Shown: positions 18,333 to 25,700 of the stretch, piece by piece | Numbering within the stretch: the first letter of the stretch is position 1 | Layout: each line of letters starts with the position of its first letter | Origin: Psychrobacter pygoscelis | GTDB taxonomy: Bacteria > Pseudomonadota > Gammaproteobacteria > Pseudomonadales > Moraxellaceae | Direction: 5' to 3' | DNA: 64,000 nt | NCBI RefSeq assembly: GCF_004335015.1 | Contig: NZ_RQRU01000005.1 | Coordinates: 124,001-188,000, forward strand | Made by a program: the position numbers and the translations under genes | Notes under the pieces: generated by a model | The model's input: the letters and a program-made list of their open reading frames with translations, nothing else | The model's database searches: none | Told to the model about the DNA's origin: nothing

Positions 18333-18814
18333 GGCGTCACCTCAGCGTCCATTGACTCTGACCCAGTAGCAATGTCAACAGGCGCAGCAATCGTGGCTGT
18401 ATTCATAGTGGCGCTGCTGATGGCATTGCTACTACCACTCGGCTGCAAGATAAGCTTGTCATCACTAGTGGGCGTATACATCCCCAGTTCTGCTACGGCG
18501 CGACTGGCTATCTGCGGTGTCGCACTGAAGGTCTGCTGCTCAATCAATAGTCGCTGATGCTCGACTTGAAGTTTTCGGTGTTGTTTGCGCATGTCTTGCA
18601 AGATTTTGTAGTCCTGATGGTATTGCTGGACTTGTTCGGCGGCTTTGACCCCGGTCCAAATAATAGCGGTTGCCAGCAGCAGCATACAGACGACATAGAT
18701 ACTCACCCCACCAAAGCGTTTGGAGAGGATATCTCCCACATCTGGCTCGGGGCCGCGCGCATTATCATGCCCATTGGCCCGTCGCCTTGAGACGGGTTTG
18801 TCGGTTACTGCCAT
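18329..18814 (-). CDS. ftsL: Cell division protein FtsL
   Basis: A small bitopic protein of 161 residues with a cytoplasmic N-terminus (about 33 residues), a single membrane span (VVCMLLLATAIIWTGVKAAE) and a periplasmic helical region of leucine-zipper type (residues 60-100), then the LGMYTP pattern typical of FtsL. A polar tail of about 40 residues is extra. FtsL bridges FtsB/FtsQ to FtsI/FtsW in the divisome. It overlaps ftsI by four bases. The 298-bp gap to rsmH upstream is unusual for this cluster and may hold a promoter. Confidence 0.9.
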   Translation of the reverse strand: MAVTDKPVSRRRANGHDNARGPEPDVGDILSKRFGGVSIYVVCMLLLATAIIWTGVKAAEQVQQYHQDYKILQDMRKQHRKLQVEHQRLLIEQQTFSATPQIASRAVAELGMYTPTSDDKLILQPSGSSNAISSATMNTATIAAPVDIATGSESMDAEVTP

Positions 18815-19112
18815 GTCGATCTCAATTATAAGAATAGGTTAACGTTAATATTAATGCTTAAGGGAGCCTAACTAAGACGAGCTTTGAAGCTTATATGTAT
18901 TGACCTGCAATAGCCTTCAGCGCTATAACATACTCACTTGCTCTTAGCAGCTCGTTTAATCAATAGTTGAAAGCTGGCACTATTGTCATTACCTTAGGGT
19001 CGTCCCTCTATTGTGCTTCTGTCTGTCTCATGCTTTTGCCCAATTACTGAGCGGTCATTAGTCTACGTAGCTAATAACACGTAGCCAATAACTAGCCACT
19101 AGAGAGTTATTA
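18815..19112. other. Gap between rsmH and ftsL
   Basis: These two genes normally touch or nearly touch. No open frame of note is present. A short inverted repeat involving CTACGTAGC and ACGTAGCC lies near 19060-19090. A weak promoter-like pair may exist on the minus strand, but I cannot support one. Confidence 0.5.
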
Positions 19113-20129
19113 CTAAGTAGCTGCTGGTAAAAATGCCTCTGTACTGCGCTGCGCCACTCTCAACCAAGCACTCCGCGATCGAGGGTTATCTGCAATCTCT
19201 GCTTTACTCGGTCCAATACGCTTAGGCTTACTAAAATAGCGCGGCCGATCAGGGGGCATCGGTAGGTTCTGATCTTCAGGGTACTGACCCTTACTATGCC
19301 GCTGCAAAAACTGCTTGATACGTCGATCTTCTAGCGAATGAAAGCTAATCACAGCAAGCCAACCCTCTGGCGCGAGTACCTCGATACTTTGTTCTAAGAA
19401 AGCATCGACATCCCCCAGCTCATTATTGATAAAGATTCGCATCGCCTGAAAGCTCTGCGTCGCTGGGTGCTTGCCCTTTTGCCAATTGGGGTGCGCGGTC
19501 TTGATGACCTCTGCCAGCTCAAGCGTCGACTCGTAGCTGCCCATCGCCTTGATAGCACGCGCAATACGGCGACTGTGACGCTCCTCTCCAAACTCGTACA
19601 GAACGTCAGCCAAAGTATCCGCGTCCACCGCCTCAAGCCATGCAGACACTGGCTGGCCGCGAGTAGTATCCATACGCATGTCTACCGCACCATCACGCAT
19701 AAAGCTAAAGCCGCGACTACCGTCGTCTAACTGCGGTGACGATACTCCAAGGTCCGCCATCAGTCCGCTCACTTTATCAATACCCAGCTCAGCCAATCTG
19801 GCTTGCAGCGTCGCAAAGCTATCATGAATGACGGTTACGCGGCTGTCCGTAGCGGCCAGCTTATTCGCCACCTCGATCGCCTCAGGATCTTTGTCAAAGA
19901 CCAAAAGCTGAGCATCAGGTGCCAAATGATTCAATAATAGGCGACTATGTCCGCCGCGGCCAAAGGTCGCATCGACATAAATACCACTGGCCTTAGCCTG
20001 CTGCTTTTCAAGGGATTTTAGTCCCAGTACCGCCGCGACAGTCTCACGAAGCAGTACGGCTTGATGCGCCAATGAAGCCTCTGGTGTTTGAGTGAGGTTA
20101 TCTTTAGGTTGCGAAATATTATAAGACAT
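19113..20129 (-). CDS. rsmH: 16S rRNA (cytosine-1402-N4) methyltransferase
   Basis: RsmH (MraW) methylates C1402 of 16S rRNA in the ribosomal P site. The 338-residue protein shows YVDATFGRGGHS (AdoMet loop), FDKDPEA, LMADLGVSSPQLDD, RGFSFMRDGAVDMRMD, and the C-terminal VISFHSLEDRRIKQF and RSRSAWLRVA. It has a slightly long N-terminus. It is the first gene of the division and cell wall cluster here; no mraZ precedes it. A good promoter candidate lies about 200 bp upstream at 20327-20354. Confidence 0.97.
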   Translation of the reverse strand: MSYNISQPKDNLTQTPEASLAHQAVLLRETVAAVLGLKSLEKQQAKASGIYVDATFGRGGHSRLLLNHLAPDAQLLVFDKDPEAIEVANKLAATDSRVTVIHDSFATLQARLAELGIDKVSGLMADLGVSSPQLDDGSRGFSFMRDGAVDMRMDTTRGQPVSAWLEAVDADTLADVLYEFGEERHSRRIARAIKAMGSYESTLELAEVIKTAHPNWQKGKHPATQSFQAMRIFINNELGDVDAFLEQSIEVLAPEGWLAVISFHSLEDRRIKQFLQRHSKGQYPEDQNLPMPPDRPRYFSKPKRIGPSKAEIADNPRSRSAWLRVAQRSTEAFLPAAT

Positions 20130-20326
20130 TCAATACAAATTTATTATGTAAAAAGGAAGGTTATTATCGAGCCTAGTAGATTGGCGATTTGGCTCAACTG
20201 AACATCACGGTCTTGCAGATTATATATCTTGCTTATGGTAATACTGTGCTTGATATTGTAGCTTACTAGCCTCATCAAGAGTATGACTATTACAGGCAAA
20301 TAACGCGAACGGTATGTGAATAAATC

Positions 20327-20354
20327 ATTATCGCAACCTTGTCAGTCATGTCAA
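20327..20354 (-). promoter_or_regulatory. Likely sigma-70 promoter of the rsmH-ftsL-ftsI-mur cluster
   Basis: On the minus strand a perfect TTGACA (20354-20349) is followed after 16 bases by GATAAT (20332-20327). It points to rsmH and would leave an untranslated leader of nearly 200 bases. Confidence 0.6.
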
Positions 20355-20450
20355 GTCATCGCCGCATAAACGAGAAGTTAATCCGTCAAAATGTAGAGGT
20401 TGACACACAAAACACTGCAATCAGCAATATAAGAGCAGGGTTTTGATTCC

Positions 20451-20459
20451 TGTTATAAT
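20451..20459 (+). promoter_or_regulatory. Extended -10 promoter element of gltX
   Basis: The sequence TGTTATAAT is a TGn-TATAAT extended -10 element about 120 bp before the gltX start. No good -35 is seen, as is common for extended -10 promoters. Confidence 0.55.
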
Positions 20460-20578
20460 AGACAAATCTTTGTAGCTACTGCTGTTGATTTAGCGTTTAA
20501 TTGAGCTACGCACTTTTTTCTAAGTATTACTTTTATAGCATAATCATCCACCTACCCAATTCTTTGATAGAGAGCATT

Positions 20579-22129
20579 ATGACCCAAGCTAGCACCTCTT
20601 CCACTGCTTTACCCCCTCACAACGATCGTCCTGTGCGTACCCGAATTGCTCCCTCCCCCACTGGCTTTCCCCATGTGGGCACTGCTTATATTGCGCTATT
20701 TAACTTGGCTTTTGCCAAGGCGCATGGTGGTGAGTTCATCTTACGTATCGAAGACACCGATCAGACGCGCTCAACCGAGCAATCTGAAAAGATGATTTTA
20801 GATGCACTGCACTGGGTCGGTCTAGACTGGAGCGAGGGACCAGATATTGGTGGTCCTCATGCGCCCTATCGTCAAAGTGAGCGTAGTGATCTCTACAAAA
20901 AGTACGCCGAAGAGCTGCTCGATAAAGGCCATGCTTTCCGCTGCTTCTGTACTCCTGAAGAGTTAGACGCCATGCGAGCTGAGCAAATGGCGAATGGTCA
21001 AACGCCGCGCTACGATGGCCGCTATGCTGATCTACCACGCGAAGAGTCTGACAAGCTTGCCGCCGAGGGCAAGCCTTATGTCATCCGCATGCGCGTCCCT
21101 ACCGAAGGCGTCTGTAAGGTACAAGACATGCTGCGCGGTGAGGTCGAGATTCCTTGGGAGCAGGTCGATATGCAAGTGCTGCTCAAAACTGACGGTATGC
21201 CGACCTACCATCTGGCGAACGTCGTCGATGACCACTTAATGGATATCAGCCACGTCATTCGTGGTGAAGAGTGGCTCAACTCAGCACCCAAGCATCAACT
21301 GTTGTACGAATACTTCGGCTGGCAGATGCCTACCCTTTGCCACATGCCGCTACTGCGTAACCCTGATAAGTCAAAACTGTCCAAGCGCAAAAACCCAACG
21401 TCCATCACCTATTACCGTGATGCCGGTGTCATGCCAGAAGCGCTGCTCAACTACCTTGGGCGTATGGGCTACTCAATGCCCAATGAGGAAGAGAAGTTCA
21501 CCCTTGATGAGATGATAGCTAGCTTTGATATCCAGCGTGTATCTTTAGGCGGCCCTATCTTCGATATCGAAAAGCTTAGCTGGCTTAATGGCGAATGGCT
21601 GCGGGCACTGACTCCTGAACAGCTCAAGCACAAAATCCTCGACTGGGCCAATGACTCTGATAAGCTGACCGCCATTGCTGCGGCGATTCAACCCCGTATC
21701 AACTTAATGTCTGACACGGTTAATTGGGCCGGGTTTTATTTCCAAAACCTACCTGAGATTAGCGTTGAAGACTTCGAGCACAAAAACCTCACCCCTGAGC
21801 AAATCATCGAAATCCTACAGATCGCTACTTGGAAGTTAGAGGCGCTACCAGAATGGTCTGAGAGCAATATCTATCAGACGCTTAAAGGGCTATCAGCCGC
21901 GATGGACATTAAGCTTCGCGACATGATGGCGCCGTTCTTTATCGCTATTGCCGGTAGTAGCTCGTCCACACCGGTCATGAATGCTATGTTCGTCATTGGT
22001 CCAGATATGACCCTGACTCGCCTTCGTCATGCGGTGGAAGTGTTGGGCGGCTTGGGTAAGAAAAAGCTTAAAAAGCTTGAGAAGACCGCGGCAGACATGC
22101 CGGACTTCTTGGCGGATTCGGCTGAATAA
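20579..22129 (+). CDS. gltX: Glutamyl-tRNA synthetase
   Basis: GltX charges tRNA-Glu with glutamate. The class I signature is [16 protein letters not shown] (HIGH-type motif, here HVGT), and the second is KLSKRKN (KMSKS-type). The zinc-site cysteines appear in [10 protein letters not shown] chose the ATG at 20579, with AGAGAG just upstream and conserved sequence starting soon after; the frame extends to 20501 without a good site. The 516-residue product is of normal length. A UUCG-loop terminator follows. A tRNA-Glu gene lies 1 kb downstream. Confidence 0.97.
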   Translation: MTQASTSSTALPPHNDRPVRTRIAPSPTGFPHVGTAYIALFNLAFAKAHGGEFILRIEDTDQTRSTEQSEKMILDALHWVGLDWSEGPDIGGPHAPYRQSERSDLYKKYAEELLDKGHAFRCFCTPEELDAMRAEQMANGQTPRYDGRYADLPREESDKLAAEGKPYVIRMRVPTEGVCKVQDMLRGEVEIPWEQVDMQVLLKTDGMPTYHLANVVDDHLMDISHVIRGEEWLNSAPKHQLLYEYFGWQMPTLCHMPLLRNPDKSKLSKRKNPTSITYYRDAGVMPEALLNYLGRMGYSMPNEEEKFTLDEMIASFDIQRVSLGGPIFDIEKLSWLNGEWLRALTPEQLKHKILDWANDSDKLTAIAAAIQPRINLMSDTVNWAGFYFQNLPEISVEDFEHKNLTPEQIIEILQIATWKLEALPEWSESNIYQTLKGLSAAMDIKLRDMMAPFFIAIAGSSSSTPVMNAMFVIGPDMTLTRLRHAVEVLGGLGKKKLKKLEKTAADMPDFLADSAE

Positions 22130-22159
22130 TTTCTAGACCCAGCCTTATTTTGATAAATA

Positions 22160-22187
22160 TGCTCAGCTTCGGCTGGGCATTTTTTAT
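22160..22187 (+). terminator. Terminator of gltX
   Basis: A GC-rich hairpin GCTCAGC-TTCG-GCTGGGC with a stable UUCG tetraloop is followed by ATTTTTT. Confidence 0.85.
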
Positions 22188-22233
22188 GAGGGTAAAAGGT
22201 TATATGCCAGCGATGCATAGGGTTTATTCATAG

Positions 22234-22375
22234 CTGATCCTGCTGACCACCACTATCTTGGTTTGGCAGGTTGCGAGCACTTGACTAAGGGTAGTCTCGC
22301 TGAACAGGAATGCCTTCAGCCAATAGTGCCCACCCTGCCGAGATGGCAGATACAAGCGAATAGCAGGATTAGCTG
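22234..22375 (+). repeat. Dispersed intergenic repeat, copy B
   Basis: It shares CACTTGACTAAGGGTAGTCT, CTCGCTGAACAGGAATGCC and GCAGATACAAGCGAATAGC with the other copies. The left flank is more worn than in A, C and D. The inner arms GGCAGG ... AGCACT and AGTGCCC ... CCTGCC pair to form a hairpin. It lies between the gltX terminator and the DUF5071 gene. Confidence 0.85.
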
Positions 22376-22500
22376 CAAAAACGGTCCTATCTAAGGTCAC
22401 CTTGAGCCTAGTCTACGTTGTCTTACATTACTTGCAGGTATCTTGAGCTATTATTTCCAATGTCGTTAACTGCTAATGACTTTACCTGAGAACCCAACCC

Positions 22501-22875
22501 ATGCGCCTACCCCAATCAAAGCACGACTTAGCAGCCATCCAAACACTCTATAACAACGATATAAGTAGCGTTGATGCGCAGCTTCCCGAACTATTAACAT
22601 GGCTACAAGACATCAATTGGCCAGTTGCCGCGCCTTTGGTCGAGTATTTACGCCTACATTTTGCCGCCTTACCTGCCATGGAGTCCACGCTACTTGAAAT
22701 CTTAAAAAGTGACGACGGGGTTTGGAAGTATTGGCTTATCGTCTCATTAGGGGACTTATTTCAGACGCCTGCCTTACTCAAGGCTTTATCTGACCTTGCC
22801 CATCAGCCCAGCGCAGACGACAAGCATGAAGAGGTCGATATCGTTGCTTTAGAGGTGCTAGAAAAGCGCTTGTAA
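22501..22875 (+). CDS. DUF5071 family protein
   Basis: A 124-residue soluble protein. The pattern LPELLTWLQDINWPVAAPL near residues 28-46, followed by SDDGVWKYWLIVSL, is characteristic of DUF5071 as I know it; these are small helical-repeat-like proteins without a known role. The gene stands alone between a dispersed repeat and the tRNA genes. No signal peptide or membrane span is present. The start ATG at 22501 is only weakly supported by a ribosome binding site. Confidence 0.85.
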   Translation: MRLPQSKHDLAAIQTLYNNDISSVDAQLPELLTWLQDINWPVAAPLVEYLRLHFAALPAMESTLLEILKSDDGVWKYWLIVSLGDLFQTPALLKALSDLAHQPSADDKHEEVDIVALEVLEKRL

Positions 22876-22960
22876 TTAATTCATTTATGCTGGCGAAAGC
22901 CCTTAGAAACGATGCTTCAAGATAAATAACTACTTTTTTTGAAAATTATGCAAAAAATTC

Positions 22961-22989
22961 TTGACAACCCATCCAAGCTTCCCTAAAAT
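22961..22989 (+). promoter_or_regulatory. Promoter of the tRNA-Ala/tRNA-Glu unit
   Basis: A perfect -35 TTGACA (22961-22966), a 17-base spacer and a -10 TAAAAT (22984-22989), ending 16 bases before the mature tRNA-Ala 5' end. Confidence 0.85.
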
Positions 22990-23005
22990 ACGCGTCTCTT
23001 AGTGA

Positions 23006-23081
23006 GGGGCTATAGCTCAGTTGGTAGAGCACTTGCATGGCATGCAAGGGGTCAACGGTTCGACTCCGTTTAGCTCCACCA
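23006..23081 (+). tRNA. tRNA-Ala (anticodon GGC)
   Basis: A 76-base cloverleaf. The acceptor GGGGCTA pairs with TAGCTCC and CCA is encoded. The anticodon stem CTTGC/GCAAG encloses the loop ATGGCAT, giving anticodon GGC, which reads GCC and GCU. The T arm contains GGTTCGACTCC. It is followed by tRNA-Glu, probably in one transcript. Confidence 0.97.
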
Positions 23082-23194
23082 TTATTTTATAGTGAATCAT
23101 TAAGTATTAACATCAGTTCCTAGGCTAATCTCCACCCTGATGTTAATTGTTATGATCATTGATTTATACCAATGATGCTTAACTTCTCTATTGC

Positions 23195-23270
23195 GTCCCC
23201 ATCGTCTAGAGGCCTAGGACACCGCCCTTTCACGGCGGTAACGGGGGTTCGAATCCCCCTGGGGACGCCA
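23195..23270 (+). tRNA. tRNA-Glu (anticodon TTC)
   Basis: A 76-base cloverleaf starting GTCCCCATCGTCTAGAGG. The anticodon stem CCGCC/GGCGG encloses CTTTCAC, so the anticodon is TTC. The T arm is GGGGGTTCGAATCCCCC and CCA is encoded. A strong terminator follows. Confidence 0.98.
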
Positions 23271-23300
23271 CTTATTCGGTGGCCAATCGTCACCAGCTAA

Positions 23301-23331
23301 AAGCCCAGTCAATATTGACTGGGCTTTTTTT
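23301..23331 (+). terminator. Terminator of the tRNA unit
   Basis: AAGCCCAGTCAATATTGACTGGGCTT forms a perfect 13-bp inverted repeat, followed by a run of T. Confidence 0.9.
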
Positions 23332-23865
23332 ATGGTTAGAAGCTAATGTATTTTTGCAGGCTTTATCGATAGTAGTGGGCTTAGTACGTTTAGTAAGTAG
23401 TTCGGCTCCATCGGCAAGATGGCGTGATATAGCAAGGGTATAAATTATCTTAAATTGATACTTGTCACTCAAGAAACCAGTATCTGAGAAGATAAAATAT
23501 CTTCTTAACAATAGAGATTTGCCCCATTATCAACGACACTACTACTTTTGAGATGTTGAAATTACCACTTACAGTTCACTATGCAATATTCATGAAACAT
23601 TCGATAAACGTTACTGTATGCAATATTTGTTAACACGAATCCTATTCATGGGTACAAATTGCGTGTACAACTTACTAAAATTAACCACAACGGTAGCTTT
23701 CTCTCTATATATTAGTGCCCATATCTAACGTAGTTTAGGATGCTAGTCTTATGACATGATCATATAGATGAATATCTACTCAATAGATCAACTCTAAGAA
23801 TTATACTACTTTAGTTTATAGGTCTAATACTTACATATGTTATTTGATTAACAGAGGATACAACT
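23332..23865. other. Intergenic region, no gene supported
   Basis: About 530 AT-rich bases between the tRNA terminator and the next membrane-protein gene. A repeated ATGCAATATT occurs near 23580 and 23617. It presumably holds the promoter of the downstream gene, but I cannot place it. Confidence 0.5.
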
Positions 23866-24912
23866 ATGATGCCTTCTTACTCCCCTCAGCGCCGCCCATC
23901 TTGGCGCGGTGTGCTTGCAGGACTGCTCATGGGTCTAGTCGTAGTGATGGCCATGATGGCACTTGCTTTGGTGCTAAGCTCATTCTTACCATTTGATCTA
24001 AAAGGCTCTAGTATTGCCGCTGGCATCTATGCTGCGATTACCGCTTTAGTCAGTGCTTTCGTAGCCGGTTACTTTGCTGTTAAAGCCTCTGCGCCAGAAG
24101 CTTTGTTTGGTGACGGTACCGCTATTGATCCTAAAGATGCTACGCTTACTGGTATGTTGACAGCAGCAGCTATCATCGCGCTTACCTCTTACCTAACGCT
24201 AAGCAGCGCTACTAGCATTATGTCTACCGCCACCCGTGCTGTAGGCAGCACAGTAAGCACTGTTGCTAGTACTACTGCTTCTGCAGTGGGCGCTGGTGCT
24301 AATATTGCTACTACAGCCGTTCAAGGCTCTGACGGTAGTATCCAACAAGAAGCCAAAGCCATGTATGATCGTATATCTGGTGATATCAGCCGCGATGATA
24401 TCGAGCAAATGGTCGCTAAAAACACTCAAAACCTAGATCAACAGCAAGTGTCTGCAACTGCTGACGTGGTTGAAGAGATGATGAACGAGACCAAAGGTGA
24501 GGTTCAACAAATGGACTTTACTGATCTTAATACTTGGCGCAACATTGATGACTACGCCAAGCAGCGTATGGCTAGCATCGAGCAAATGCTTGCTGGTCCA
24601 GAAATCATCAACCGTCTTCAAGCAAAAGGCTTAACTGAGGCTGAAGCACAGCAAGTTCGTAATGAGGTTACTGAGTCATTTAATGAGTACAAAGCAAAAA
24701 CCAATCAGGCTATTGCTACTGCTCAACAAAAAACTGACCAAGTTCTAAACCAAGCTGAAGATACTGCTCGTAAAGCAGCTCTATATTCAGGTCTATTCTG
24801 GTTGATTAGTGCGCTACTTACTTTCGTAGCCAGTATCATGGGTGCTCGTAAAGCGGCAGCCAACTATCGCCTAGAAAAGCCAATCGTAACTTGGGGCGAT
24901 AACGTTAAATAA
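23866..24912 (+). CDS. Hypothetical membrane protein
   Basis: A 348-residue protein that I do not recognise. Two hydrophobic segments lie near residues 15-40 and 47-70, a third near 92-115, then an Ala/Thr/Ser/Val-rich stretch (about 118-150). A long charged helical region (about 160-300) carries DISRDDIEQMVAKN and LTEAEAQQVRNEV, and a last span lies near 305-325. The large helical domain sits between membrane spans and could be periplasmic or cytoplasmic. A second ATG directly follows the first. A strong terminator follows, so it is a single-gene unit. Function is unknown. Confidence 0.8.
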   Translation: MMPSYSPQRRPSWRGVLAGLLMGLVVVMAMMALALVLSSFLPFDLKGSSIAAGIYAAITALVSAFVAGYFAVKASAPEALFGDGTAIDPKDATLTGMLTAAAIIALTSYLTLSSATSIMSTATRAVGSTVSTVASTTASAVGAGANIATTAVQGSDGSIQQEAKAMYDRISGDISRDDIEQMVAKNTQNLDQQQVSATADVVEEMMNETKGEVQQMDFTDLNTWRNIDDYAKQRMASIEQMLAGPEIINRLQAKGLTEAEAQQVRNEVTESFNEYKAKTNQAIATAQQKTDQVLNQAEDTARKAALYSGLFWLISALLTFVASIMGARKAAANYRLEKPIVTWGDNVK

Positions 24913-24962
24913 TGACCATCTTAGGGAATGCTCTAAGATAATTACGACACGTTAATTGCATC

Positions 24963-24999
24963 AAAAAACGCACCTAGTATTTTCTGGGTGCGTTTTTTT
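24963..24999 (+). terminator. Terminator of the 348-residue membrane protein gene
   Basis: The arms AACGCACC and GGGTGCGTT are followed by a T run; an A run precedes the hairpin, so it may work in both directions. Confidence 0.88.
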
Positions 25000-25020
25000 A
25001 TGGCTGACTGTTTTGTGGCT

Positions 25021-25057
25021 AATGATTAATGATTAATGATTAATGATTAATGATTAA
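25021..25057. repeat. 7-bp tandem repeat, five units
   Basis: AATGATT is repeated five times without error, plus two further bases. The array lies between a terminator and a gene remnant. Confidence 0.95.
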
Positions 25058-25144
25058 ACGAACTATAACTCTTAAAGTCTTTTTAATGCTTTAACTTTCA
25101 AGTAGGATAACTCTCTTTAAGATTAAGCATTAGCAGATAACAAT

Positions 25145-25294
25145 ATGTCAAAAGACAGCGCAGCAATTAAGCAAGCAATTACACAAGTCTGCCACTCTCA
25201 TGAGATAACCTGTCTGCATGCTATCGAAAGCGGCAGCCGCGCTATCCGCTTTGTTGGCTGTAAGAAGTCAATTGTATTCATGAGCCTGCCGCTT
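25145..25294 (+). pseudogene. Remnant of a COG3541-type nucleotidyltransferase
   Basis: A 49-codon open frame reads HEITCLHAIESGSRA, which fits the N-terminus of the predicted nucleotidyltransferase family COG3541 (normally ...AIESGSRAWGFAS, followed by the D-x-D site). The expected WGFAS...SDYD is missing and the frame stops soon after RFVG. I read it as an internally deleted, dead fragment. The family match is from memory and the piece is short. Confidence 0.4.
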
Positions 25295-25460
25295 TGACTG
25301 GGCATTTTGCTCCGCGACTTCAGTTAGGCCTTTCACCCAGCAACACGACTATAAAAAATCTGGGATATAAAAAATTCAGACTAAGGCCGTCCATTAGAAA
25401 TCAAAACTTAGCCTCTTTTTTAAATACTAAATATGCTGATAGTTGCCTTGGGGTGCGTTT

Positions 25461-25606
25461 TAGCCGTGACTGCCGCGGTATCCTGACTAGCTGAGCGGTT
25501 GCGGGGACTTGGCTGAGAGTAGTCTCGCTGGTCAGGAATGCTATCAGCCAATAGTCCCCGCTGCGCTCAGATAGGCAGATATAAGCAGAAGGCGCGATTG
25601 GCTGCC
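25461..25606 (+). repeat. Dispersed intergenic repeat, copy C
   Basis: It begins TAGCCGTGACTGCCGCGG and continues with GTATCCTG, the central AGTAGTCTCGCTGG and CAGGAATGC, and ends with GCAGATATAAGC and GATTGGCTGCC. The inner arms CTGAGCG ... GGGGACT and AGTCCCCGC ... GCTCAG form a strong hairpin. It lies just before the shared acnA terminator. Confidence 0.88.
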
Positions 25607-25642
25607 ACAACTACTCTATCCCTAGCTCTTTCGTGATCTAAT

Positions 25643-25676
25643 AAAAAACGCCCAGCTTAGGCTGAGCGTTTTTTAT
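25643..25676 (-). terminator. Terminator of acnA
   Basis: AAAAAACGCCCAGC-TTAG-GCTGAGCGTTTTTT is a symmetric hairpin with A and T runs on its two sides, so it can act on either strand; it lies 24 bp after the acnA stop. Confidence 0.87.
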
Positions 25677-25700
25677 TGGTTGTGAATAGAGCAGCTAGCG

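Noticed and set aside
25021..25057. Possible CRISPR array
   Set aside because: The units are 7 bp and touch each other; there are no spacers and no cas genes in the window.
25294..25494. Plus-strand open frame of 66 codons between the nucleotidyltransferase remnant and repeat C
   Set aside because: Starts inside the remnant, runs into the repeat, and has no ribosome binding site or family resemblance.
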